NCBI GenBank assembly: GCA_947579605.1
Contig: OX388307.1
Location: forward strand, 24,157,237-24,221,236
Length of the DNA stretch: 64,000 nucleotides
Reading direction: 5' to 3'
DNA from: Athripsodes cinereus
Lineage: Eukaryota; Arthropoda; Insecta; Trichoptera; Leptoceridae
Notes under the pieces: model-generated
Told to the model about the DNA's origin: nothing
Databases searched by the model: none
What the model saw: only the letters and a program-made list of their open reading frames with translations
Made by a program: the position numbers and the translations under genes
Shown here: piece by piece, positions 1 to 12,500 of the stretch
Position numbering within the stretch: the stretch's first letter is position 1
How the letters are laid out: each line of letters opens with the position of its first letter

Positions 1-180
1 AATTTCTTTCAGATTTTAGGTTTGTGGGAAGACATCTGAGGACTAAATCCCACAATGGACTACATCTAGAAGTCGAGGTGGGCAAGGTCTATAGATGGAA
101 GGAAAAAATAAATAAAATAGCCTTCCGTTCTCTCTGCCTACCCCACTTGGGATACGGCGTGAGGGAATAGTACCTATAGT
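1..180 (+). repeat. LINE 3'-tail remnant in LUC7 intron
   Basis: The segment near 125-165 (ctgcctaccccacttgggat) is a version of a motif that recurs at 37325, 38226 and 51353 and, on the minus strand, near 27185 and 39505. At 37154-37345 the same motif is the end of a reverse-transcriptase-like reading frame, so I read it as a dispersed LINE 3' end. Exact borders are not visible. Confidence 0.4.
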
Positions 181-307
181 AAATTTCTATTGTCATAACA
201 CTTGTGCTCAATTTGTGACTACTCATCCTAAGTTGGCCAATGACTACAGATGCAATATTTGTATAAAGTTAATGCTCGCTATCACTAAATAACACTGTTA
301 ACATTAC

Positions 308-520
308 CTGTAACTCAGCCAGTTTCTCTCTGATTGTTATAAAGCCCAGATGTAATTTCCCTCCAAAGTGATCGGCAAGACGCCTGTCATTATCATGAAC
401 ACCCAGATAGGCAGAGCATACTTCACACACTCGAAGCTTCTGTTGTTGGTAACTACTCGCTGGCATAGAACTTCTATATTCTTGTTCCGCTTCATCTTTC
501 TGCTTTCGTAACTGCTCTAT
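308..520 (-). CDS. Luc7l: LUC7-like exon 5 (second zinc finger)
   Basis: Acceptor tttgattcag ends at 521 and the exon begins ATAGAGCAGTTACG (IEQLRKQKDEAEQEYRSS). It encodes MPASSYQQQKLRVCEVCSAY, then the HDNDRRLADHFGGKLHLGF block of the second zinc finger, and ends GAGTTACAG before donor GTAATGT at 307. Length 213 nt, phase 0 at both ends. The downstream exon is not in the window. Confidence 0.93.
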
Positions 521-3500
521 CTGAATCAAAACAAAAAAGAAACAAAATTTAGCTTTTTTTCTGCATCTTATAGATACTTCATTTCAAAGAGTATCACGTT
601 TAGCACATACCTCTTCCATCAACTTCATACTTTCATCCACCAATCCTTCTGCCCCAAGTACTTCAGCTTTAGCCAACTTCTTTCCGATTTGTTCAGCCAG
701 ATCGTGCACAACATTGGCTTTCACAGCAACTTCTGCTGACAATTCTTCTTGTGTTTCAGCTAATCTCAACTTGGCAGCTTGTGTCCTTCTGTCACAATCA
801 CTTATAAACATCTGGAGGTGTTCTGTGGCCTACAATCAATTTTGAAAATCATTAATTCATTTGTATAATTGGCATTGACAGTTACATCCATACACTGAGT
901 TTTTAATAACTCTGCAGTAGTGAAATCTACCTCTAATAAATTCTGTAAGATTCAGAGCTTCTCTGAGCCAATCGCGTCACCTCTTCCTATGACATTACCT
1001 GCGCTCTGATGTCGTTGTTATAGGAACGGTGTATTGTGAAAGAAAGATGCCCGGGCCGATGGAACCCTTGCGGACGGAACAACACCGCTCTTTTTGGCCA
1101 ACTATCATTGGGCATTTTCAGCACATGACCCAGCCAGGACCATCGTCTCTCCTGTATCACAGAGATTACTGATCTCTGCCGGGTGCGTCAGGGCACAGCA
1201 TCATTTGTGACATGTTCATCCCATTGACGTTTTTTCAAAGCTTAATGTCTTGGTCAAGTGCCAAGACACACAGCCATATAGAAGGATTGGGATGATACAT
1301 GCATTGAACAGGCAACATTTTGTCCTGACGCTGAGTCCAGACACCTTCCAAACTTTGTTCATGTTATTGAAAGCCCCGCTAGCAACTCCTATGCGGATGG
1401 GCTATTCCGACCAGAGATCATCCTCTGGCGTTATGGTTATTCCCAGGTACCTGAATTTCAACCAAGATCTACGTAGAATTTCAAGTGGGCTGACGTGGAT
1501 TGAAGTCGTTTCTCGGCTGTACTAAAGGCTGAGCTGGAAGATTTCCATAGGAGAGCTATTCAGTGCCCTGGTGATCTCAGAAATTTCTTCAATAAGGCGG
1601 TGGTGGCTGCAGCACCAATTGCTTTCGGTCGGAGTAGACCAGGTGTAGGGAGAACAACTGCTCTTAGGTGGAATTCTAAATTGACGAATTTGCGGAGGTG
1701 TTACAGAGCTGCTGAAAGAAAATATGGACCTGTTCGAAAAGGAATTATTTCACGTGACTCTGAAATGGCACAGATAAGAAGGGATGAGTTATCCAGAGCA
1801 AGATGTGCCTAACACTGAGAGATCAGACTTGCCAAATCACTAACCTGGAAAGAATGGGTGACAGAAGTTGGAAACAAAAATCCATGATCCGCTACTTGCA
1901 CTGTCATGAGGGATGGCCGAGGAGTGGAAAATTATTTTTCTAGTATCATTTCCAATAACACAGAGACTAACGCCCGTATTCACCAAGAAAATCTGAGCGT
2001 TCGATCAGCTCAAATTACGATCAACGTCAAATTTGGTATTCACCAACATATTTTAGGCTCCCTCAGCGTGATTTGAGTGAAAATTTCCCTCAAATTTGAT
2101 CGGCCAATTGAGGTGGATTAACTTTTGCTCAGCGTCGATCTGTCAAAATTATTCTATAATGTCCGCCATACTTGTTTCGTAATGTTGGCGTTTTATTTAC
2201 AATTTATTGAATATATTTTTGTAGGCGGCATGTAATAATTTATATATATGTATATTTATAAATAAATTATTTAATTAATTTATTTATTTGTTTATTTATA
2301 ATAACATATACGGCACAAGGCCATTAAACATATACAAAAAAATCACAAATAGTTCGATTCAATACAACAATCCTTTCAATCGCAGTCGCACTTTCTTATC
2401 ACACATAAAAGGCACCTTCAACGTAGGTCAGACTTCTGGGAACCATAAAAGACAGCTCGCTAACTTTTGAGAAGCACATTAGTTCTCTTGTCAGTGCTTG
2501 TTTCTTTCATCTGCAGCAAATTGGGATGATAAAAAGGTGTCTCACATTAGACGCTAGGAAGTCACTAATTGTGGCTCTGGTAATATCCAGACTAGGATAT
2601 TGTAACAGTATTTTAGTGGAATTACCTGCTTGTCAGATCTATAGGCTGCAATCAGTTTTGAAGTCCACTGCACGTGTTATCTTTGGAGTACAAAGGTGTA
2701 CACGTATGACTCCACTTTTAAAGGAACTTCATTGGCTACCAGTGGAGACTACATATAGTGCAGTTCAAAGTGTGAATGTTAGTTTATAAGGCACAGAATG
2801 AGAATGCCCTAGTTTATATTGCTGAATTGTGCAGGTTGAAATATCAAGAAATGAGCCCGCAGAGGAGAATTTTAACTAATTATGGGGATAGAGCCTTTTG
2901 TGTGGCGGGACCCAACCTCTGGCATGGATGCCTCGCTAGCGTAGGCAAGCTGCAGATCTTAAGACATTCAGAAAGGATCTAAAAACCTTATAAATTACTA
3001 ATTACTATTAAATATTGTATTCTGTTTTATATTATGGACGTGGATACATATTATATCCAAAACATTTAATTTAATTCAACATAATGTGTCTTCTGACATG
3101 GATGCTGTTGTGTATCCGAGTTTCTATAATGATGTGGATGTAATGTCCTAGAATTGATGAATTGTTCAGTATCATTGAGGTGCTTTGGCACGTTAACGAC
3201 ACTTTCATGTTGTCCAATAATAATAATTATATTAGTTCTACTTTCGACTAAATATGTTACAGAGTACTTACTAAACAACATGAATATCTTTTATTTATTT
3301 ATCTTATAAACAGCTTATGCCTTTTACAAATAAATAAAAACAAATACAAAAATAGTAACAAGATTTTTATTTATAATTTTTCGTATTGTACAAGTACATA
3401 TCTATGTTATAAAATACCACGGATAGTGTAATAGTTCAATATTGCAAGGAATTAAAATTATTTCTTGATGGTGAATTACCGTGTATTTTAGTTATATACG

Positions 3501-6500
3501 GAGTATTTCAGTTATTTTTCTATCCTTGTTTATAATATCTTTTTAATATCAACCTCACCGGCAAACAGTTTTGACAACAATGCATGATTCAATTAAATGC
3601 TAGCTGTCAAATTGACTGCTATCAAAGTAATATCTGTTTAAGTTCAAGTCTTGATTTTGTATAAATAAAGGCATTTATAAATATTTAAAGAATATATATA
3701 TATAATTTTTAAATGATGCATATATTTTTTAAATGGCTGAAAATTATTTTTATTGGTATAATTATCAAAAATATACTTTTTAGTTACTTTAATGGCTGTT
3801 TCCGTAAATAAATGTCAGTTTCATTTCATAATATTTACATTGTATCCATGGATACGCACGATCAAATTCGACTCATCTAAGCATTGTAAATTTTCGTTGG
3901 TGAATACCTATCTACGTTGAGGAATGCTGAGGGAGATTTAAGCTGATCGTTTGCTCAGCTGATCGTTCGCTCAGTTTTTCTTGGTGAATACAGGCGTATG
4001 GGTATTGCATTAACCCTTAAAGCACTTCTTGACGGACTTATACAATTAGACTGCTGTGATGGAGATACTCTTCAACACAGACAGCTTTGCATTTTGACTT
4101 GAATGCCTCCTCTGGATTCACCGATGCACCCCCAGGTGACTCTGGTGACAGCTGAAGAACTAAGGAAAATCATTGCCGATATTGGCCCACACAAGGCTCC
4201 CGGCATTGATAGATTGACTGGTACGATTGTCAAAAAAGTATGGAAATATTGTCCTGATGTCATGGTTTCCCTGATGCAGACTTGTCTCACTAGTGGAACT
4301 TTTCCGACAGATTGGAAGAAAGGCTTGCTCAGGGTGATACCTAAGGGCAATGATAGGCCATTGTCAGACTTAAAGGCATACAGACCTATCACTTTGCTGC
4401 CCTCCTTTGGAAAAATCCTTAAAATCCTGATACAAAACCGCCTGGAAGAGTCTCTGTTGCCTCGAAGTTCTCGACAATTTGGCTTTAGCCGTGGCATCTC
4501 GACTGAGCATGCTATTTGGAATGCATAAAGTGGAGAAAGGATAAGTACGTATTGGGAGTTTTTCTTGATATTTCAGGTGTTCAATATTGTTTCTGATTAC
4601 ATTCGTGATCGAGAAGTCTCAATTTCTTATGCTGGACGAATGGTAACTAGGGAGGTCACTATGGGATGTCCACAAGGATCAGTCCTCGGACCATACCTGT
4701 GGGATGTACTATTTGATGATCTACTCACTCTCACACTACCAGCTGGATCCACCATAATAGCTTACGCTGATGATGCACTCTTGCTCATTGCTGGATTTAC
4801 ACTACATCAATTGAAACCATGTTCGCTGACACGATCGACAAAATATTGAAATGGGGAAAGACTAATCGACTTGTCTTCACGCCGGCTAAGACTGCGGCTA
4901 TGCTGATGAAGGGGAGTCTTAGCAGAAACAGAAATCCTGTACTTAGAATGTCTGGACAGCCAGTGAGGATGGATGAGGAGTATAAATACCTGGGTGTGGT
5001 TATTGATAGGAATTTCTCCTTTGTTCAGCATGCAAGGGCGGTTTCAAGCAGGGCTACGTCACTGTTTGTTACTCTGAGAAGATTAAGTAGAGGTACTTGG
5101 GGTTTCAAGCCTAAGACTTTGTTGTCTGTGTATTGTGCGACATATGTGGCTCAAGTCACGTATGCTGCGAGAGTGTGGTCGTATAGGCTGGCTGTGGGAT
5201 CTGTGAGTCTTGTTCTTCTCAGGGGTCAGAGGTCTTCTCTTCTTGGCGTTACGGGAGCTTATTGCACGGCAGCTAGTGCAGGCTTACCAGTTATTGCTGG
5301 CGTCCTTCCAGCTGATCTTGAGGTGCTTGAATGTGCAGCCAGGCGTTCTTTGAGGTTTGAGGGGGTGGCCCATCATTTTGGCCAGGTCGTGAGACCGGAG
5401 TCTGGAAGAGAGAGTATGAAAAAAGCGCTTGATAATGTGCATGAAATAACGAATGTATGGCAGAATCGCTGGGACTCAGATAGAACCAGTAGACTTGTCT
5501 ACAGTTTCTTTCCTGACATCCGGGTACGAATGAGGCGTAAGTTCGTTGTGCTGGACCACTTCACGTTGCAGTTGGTCTTGGGTCATGGAGAACTTAAGGG
5601 GAAATTGTTTGAACTTGGTTTGGCCAGTGACCCGTGGTGTCCGTGTGGCGGAGGTGCCCAGAGCACATTTTATGGATGCGTGATTTTCTGATTGATGCGA
5701 GAGATGATATGATTGCAGGCCTGACTGGTGACACACCACTCTGTGTGGTGTGAAGAGTTGGTCATGAACACTAGAAACTTTGAATGTTTGTGGACGTGTG
5801 GAGATCCAGATGGGAGCTTCTAAGACGGCAGGGTAACCCTCCTGTCGACTGATTTGCTCTTCTACACGACTTGGTCCTTGGTGGTGGGAACTCCTCCCTT
5901 AATGTAAGACCTCGATCAGATCACCTCTCAATCTCCTTTCCCTAAGAGTTGTGAGAACCAGTCTCTCAAGGCGATCCTTGTATGCCATGTTTCTGAGCCC
6001 CGCTCCCATCTTGGTAAAACATCTCTGCACTCTCTCCAGCATCTGTACAACCTTTTCAAAATAAGGACATCATATCTGAAAACCATACTACAGGACAGGT
6101 CGCACATATGTCTTATATATCTTAATCAACAGCTCAGGTGAAATGTGACTAAAAGATTTTCTTATAAGATAAGTTAGACTATTGGCCCTTATACTAATAC
6201 CAATTATATGCTGGTCCCACTTAAGGTCCTTGCTAATTATTATCCCTAGATCCCTCTGCTTTTCAACTGGACCAAGTGTATACTGGATTTTAGGATTTTT
6301 GGGTCCAACATGCAGCACAGTACATTTGTCCACATTAAGCATTAGAAGCCACTCCCTTGTACAGGTCATAATGGTATAAAGATCCTCCTGCAACTGCTGT
6401 GTATGTGTAAGCGGGTTGCTAAAAAGCTTTGTATCATCAGCAAAGAGTTGTGAGCTTCAACGCTTGTTTTCTTTTAATGTTTGTACTAATTGTTTCAACT

Positions 6501-9500
6501 GTCTTATCTTTACTGAATAAATAATATAAAAATAAAATGCAGAATGACAATATAAGAAAATAAGCATGCCAACCAGTGTGTTAACAGGACGTATATAAAA
6601 AGGTTTCAATGGTTTGGACATGTGTAACAAACCTATAATGAAAGAACAATGAAGAAAGTAGGTACATTTGTTAGTCACAAAAGCTGTAAAAAAATCAAGT
6701 TTTCCGACAATCGCATGGCTTGATTATGTAAATCAAGTTTTAAAGAAAAACTGTATATCAAATAAGAGAAATCAGTGCATATGCACCAGGCATAGCACAA
6801 ATGTGTACAAATAATTGTAACTTGACAACTCTTTTCAAGACGCACCGTTCTGTGGAAAAAGCACTGCAAGGGCCCATTCAAGAATCATAACACCTCCACA
6901 CTCTCCATCATTTCATTCATAAAGCTATATTAATGAAAAAGACGGGCTTACTGCGCATGCGACAGTAATATGTAATAATAGATGAAATTATTTATGTATC
7001 ATCTTCTCTACCTACTCATAAGGGTATTAAGTTTTTGAATTGACAGGAAAATTGAGAAATATATTAATTGTTTGTACTCACATCAATATCATAAAAGTAA
7101 TCCTTAGTTTTGGATGCCTGCACAAAATCTGCACGGAGAGCCAAGTCATGAATCTTTGGACACTCTCCAAGGTCCATCCTCTGAAAGTGAAGTGATAAAG
7201 AGAGATATTTAGAGGATTCTTGTGGTAGTGGCATAGGTGGTGCAAGGCAACAACGTTATAATATACATGCATACAATACGAGTGGTACTGCGGGTAATTG
7301 TACTTTGAGTAATTATAAGGTTAATGATTTTACATAGAATATAGCATTAGGACGCACCGATCAATAGCGGCAGCACCTTCAATCAGGGGGACCTCCACAC
7401 GCTCTGCTAATTACCACAGATCACACAGATATATATATGTATAAATTACCATAATACACACTTAGGGCTGTTTAGTTTCACCACATATTTGCTGTACTGC
7501 GTTGCACTCTATCTGTCCAGAGAGTGGTATGATGATTGTAAGGTGCAGGTTGCACATGATTCAATATTAATATATAGATAGGGATATGGTAATACTTACA
7601 AAAACACACACATGACATCCTCCTTGACTTTATGACCTTTATTTACCATATCTATGTTACTTACCAACCGACCAAGCACATTGTGGACTGAAATTAGTCT
7701 AGCTAAATAGTACTTACACTCCTTATTATGACATACTTCATTTGAAGCAAGTATCTACTAAGAGATATAAACCTAAATAGGTACAATATGTCTTTATACG
7801 TACGTCAGGGTACTTACACAACTGCCTAAATATATCAAACATTGCCTATCAATGCCTCATCTTAAGTTTTAGATAACGTGATGATCACTTTCTGAAAAAG
7901 TACATTGTACCAGTATTAGTGGAACGGTATAGAGGCAGAAACATAATTCATCAACACCAAAGATGAACACAAGGAGATCTCGTCACTGAACAAAATCTGG
8001 TGGACTGCATCAGAGCCACTGACACACCACACCACACTACACTACACACCACATTGTATGTCAAATCCATAATGTGTGTAACATTTTCTCTCTCTCGCCA
8101 TGGGTAAACAGTCAACTAACACACAAGTTGTTTTCTCTATGACATAGGAGCTGTTTACAATTGGGATTAAACATAATATTTTCTTTTAAAAAGATAAATC
8201 TGTACTTGAAATAAACCTAAACACACCCTAGCCCTAGATACCCTCACAGTAAGCAATATGCTTGTGTCGTGAAGATGGAGAAGGTTGTCACCCATTAGAA
8301 TCAAACTCAGATTTCTCCATTCAAAGTCCGAGACCACAATTAGACTATCAACCACCTCATTTTATATAAACAATCACATATTTTTCTTTTTCCTATGAAA
8401 CTTTTTAATATATTTTACAATTTATCAACAAATATATCTAGGGTTGACACCCGTACTTTATAATAAAGTATTGCACGTTATTTCAGGTAATCATACTTTA
8501 TGAGAAAAACAAAGTACACGAAAATACTTTAATTCGCAAGATTTGATTTTTATAGGATTTTAAAAAGTTTAGTCGTAATTATTTTTATATTAAACGAAAT
8601 TTATCGATTGGTGCTGAATCGATGTCCCCACTCGCCAGCGCCACATCACTTAAGCACTTGTTTTTAACAATTTCTGAACGCAGCCTAACCTCAAATGTCA
8701 ACAATGTCATTATCACAATTTCTTGTTTGTTTTGTGTGCGGTTTGAGTGCATTGAGAATACAATTTAAAGTTTTATAGATTTATGCTATAGTAAATTGTG
8801 GACAAGAATACTCCACATAACCTATAAAACGTAATTTCGATAGTGAAACGAATCAAATAGATAATGAATGTGTTACACCGAAAAAATGTTTTAAAAAAAT
8901 GAATTACATATTTATTTTAATTTAAATATAGACTGCAAAGATGCTGTGCAATGGGGAACTTTCACAAAAAATAAATTTCAACCCAAAAAATAGTACAGAA
9001 AATTAGAAAAATTATGGTGCTTTTTATATTTTTAAATGTGCATTTTTAAGGTTTTTATCACCATTTAAAAATGCAATTTTCGCACTTCGCCGCAAAAAGG
9101 TTCACTCGTGGCGGAGCAGTGTTTGACAATATCAGGCGCTACAAACAGTACTAAGAGTGAAATGTGTGGCAATACAAAATAGCGCCTAGCGACGTCACAC
9201 CGGACTAATTCAATAACAGAAAACATGGATTTTTAAAATGAAAATAATGAATGAAAACTTTTATTTTATCGTTTCTTATTAGGATATTCGTGATCAGTGT
9301 ATATTTATTAATATGAATTGATAACATTTATTCATATTCCTCACACATGCATGTTCCCTATTGTTTAGCAGAGATACTAATTTGGTACAAACTACAAAAA
9401 GTAATAAAAAATATGTTTTTAAACATAATAATAAAGAAAAATAAATTGTACTTTATTTTGATACTACAAAAAAGGTGGCTACCCTAAATATATCTCTGGT

Positions 9501-12500
9501 TGATATTGAATTTTTTTTTTGTTTAAGTATTGATATTTTTTTTGCCTTGACTGGCTCAGGGTTATGCACACATACTGTAATCACACTCAGTATCTCTGCG
9601 CATATTTGTGTTATGAGTAAACTAGACAGTTGGACACACTGCACGTAGTGTAGTGTAGTGTAGCATTGTGGCTCTGGTGTAATCTTCCTCTGGTCATTCC
9701 GCATAACAATCACCTACTATATTACTTATAAACACTATAGAAAAATTTAAAATGATGTCTTCTATCTTACTTAAAGAAACACATTCAGAGACAAGAGCGC
9801 CGGAATAGTTGTACAAAGGTATGCAACCTGAATAACATGAAAACAACAAGGAATAAACTAATTCAAGTACAGATAACAACATTGATCTCTCATTATTTAC
9901 AAAATGTGGTGGCAGAATCACTATATCCATGAATGTGTTTCATATTTTGAATGTTTCATTGAATTCAGACAATTAATTATTTCAAAATATTTACCGTTGA
10001 AGACAATATTTCATGGGGGCAACATTCCAATAAGAAGCTCTTGCACACATTATTATCAGAAAATTTCACTTGATTTTTGTCAGTTTCCCCTGAAACATAC
10101 CACAATTATATATTAATGTTTGAAATATAGTCAAAAGGAAAATGGATATCAATGAAATTTATATTAATAAAACATTATAGTACACCCTTTGACAGCAGGC
10201 AAAGCAATACCTAGAGGTTATCCAGAAACTAATCTTTATACATATGTATCGGACGGGACAGCATGTATATTGTATATTAACCTTTTGATTACCGTCCATG
10301 TCAAATACTATTGTGCCCTAATACCGCGTGATTTAAATGAAACATTTTTTTTTTAGTTTTAAATTAATTTTAATAATACAAATCAGGAATGTTGTGGATG
10401 TCGATTTTTACACATCCGCGGATGTGAATGCGGATGTGGATTTTTGAAGGCTCACATCCGCGGATGCGGATGTTATAGAAAAAAAGTAGGAACTATCTTA
10501 GTTGGTAGGCCCCACTGTCAAATATATGACGAAATTGTTGCTACAATAATATTATGATTTTTTTGGCGAAATATTTTTTTTCTTTTTTGTTATTTGCAAA
10601 AATAAAATAAAACCGGCAAAAATAAAAACGCGTCAGATCTTGTCACCAATTTTTTCGTTCCCATTGGGTAATGTCAAGTGCGAACGGCACGCGCCATTCG
10701 CCGGCCCCGCCCCATTTCTTTCTTGTCGCAAGTTATCTTACATCCGCATCCGCATCGATTATTGCGGATGCAGATGTGCCAAATCATGCGGAAGCTCCGC
10801 ATTTGCGGATGCGGATGCGAATATTCGCGACATCCCTGATACAAATCTGCTCACCAGAGACATTCCATAGGATCAAGTGAACTCATTAATCCTTTGGCTA
10901 TCGTATCGCAAACAAATTAGACACTAATGAGTCACTTCAAATTCCCTACACAGATGACTCTGGGAGTAGTCAAAAATGGAAAATGTGATATGCCGTTATT
11001 GGTAATGAAACGGTTAAAATACGTAGTTATTAAATAATTTATGTGTGTAGGAAAGTAATTTTATTTGAGACTAATTTTGATAACCCAGCATCCCTCTGGT
11101 GTGAAATTGTACAAAAAATCTCTTCCCAACAGAAAAAAAACTAGACGTTTGACACCCCACACGCTCATATTTAAGTTAAAAAAAAAATAGGAAGGTACCT
11201 ACTATAATAAAATATGAAAAATCTCTTTGTAATGTAAAAACTTGAAGTTTGATAATACATTTAAAAAAAAAATTGGTACCTACCTAAGTAAGGAAAAATG
11301 TAAGTTGGTCCAAATTTGTCAATCAATGCTAAAAAACCTAAGATATTATGTGGCCTTACAGGGAAAAAATAGCCACTGGAGAATACAGAGAAACGGACTC
11401 CCACAGGGGAGTGTACTGGCTCCCATCCTTTTCAATATATATACCAACGACCAACCCATTGGTTCAGACATGCAACATTTTATATATGCCAATGACCAGG
11501 CAATCACTGCACAAGGTGACACTTTTGAGGATGTGGAGGGAAAGATCTCGAGGATGCTGGAGAAATTAATGGAGTTTTACAAAGATAATCACATAAGACT
11601 CAACCCAGATAAAATTCAATTATGTTCAATCAATTATAGATAAAACACTTATTTATAGTATATCCACAGTGACTTTTTATTGGACGCGAGCCGGCTTTCA
11701 AGAGCTTCCGCTCTCATCATCAGGCTGGCGAAAAGTGAGCACTCGCGTCCAATAAAAAGTCACTGTGGGTATACTATAAATAAGGGTTTTATTTATAATT
11801 ATTTCATTATGAATTTCCACCAAGTACCGTCGGTTGAAAATATCAACTTTATCTTAAATTTATAAATTAACACCAAGGAGATCATGAATAATCTAGAAAA
11901 ATAAATGAAAATCGATCAAAAAATTGATTCTTAGAAAATATTCTTTAATAAAACTAAAGAGATCATTAAACATTTCCAATTTCTATACCAGATCGAAAAA
12001 ATGGCGGGGGGGGGGGAGGGGGAGGGGGGGTAGAAATTTGAGAGAATTTTTGTGTTCCAACATCGATGACCTTCAAGCATCAGCATTGTATTGTCTTGAC
12101 GTTAGCGTCAGTTTAAAACTGGATGCAAAATATGACTGGCTGTATGACCGATTTTTTCTTTGAATTACTTATCTTGTATATCTTTGATTGTAGCAACAAT
12201 TTTCCTCCATACAAAACTATATTTGACAGATATCTGACATTGGAGCCTATCATCTCAATGAGTTCCCACAAAAGAAGGTAGCTGCCAGGAATAATATCAT
12301 ACGAAACCTGGTAGGGTCAAAATGGGGAGCCGATCTTAATGTGCTTAGAACATCTATGCTCGCCCTGTCATACTCTGCTGGCGAATACGCTTGCCCTGTG
12401 TGGTGGAAATCAGAAGGTGGATATCTCCCTAAACAAGGCTAATAGAATCATAACAGGATGTCCTAAGCCAACACCCACTAGTAGGCTTTACGCCCTGAGT

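Noticed and set aside
2288..2470. Short open frame rich in Tyr/Asn inside the 2.0-kb TIR element
   Set aside because: Low-complexity AT-rich translation; the real coding relic there is the CR1 fragment that starts near 2430.
4072..4497. 141-residue minus-strand open frame
   Set aside because: Antisense shadow of the R1-type reverse transcriptase, which shows conserved motifs on the plus strand.
10640..10880. Two overlapping plus-strand frames with Asp/Ala repeats
   Set aside because: They are translations of the GGATGC array of the hAT MITE.
11680..11865. 61-residue plus-strand frame over the fold-back
   Set aside because: Covers the ribozyme-like hairpin; no homology and explained by repeat structure.
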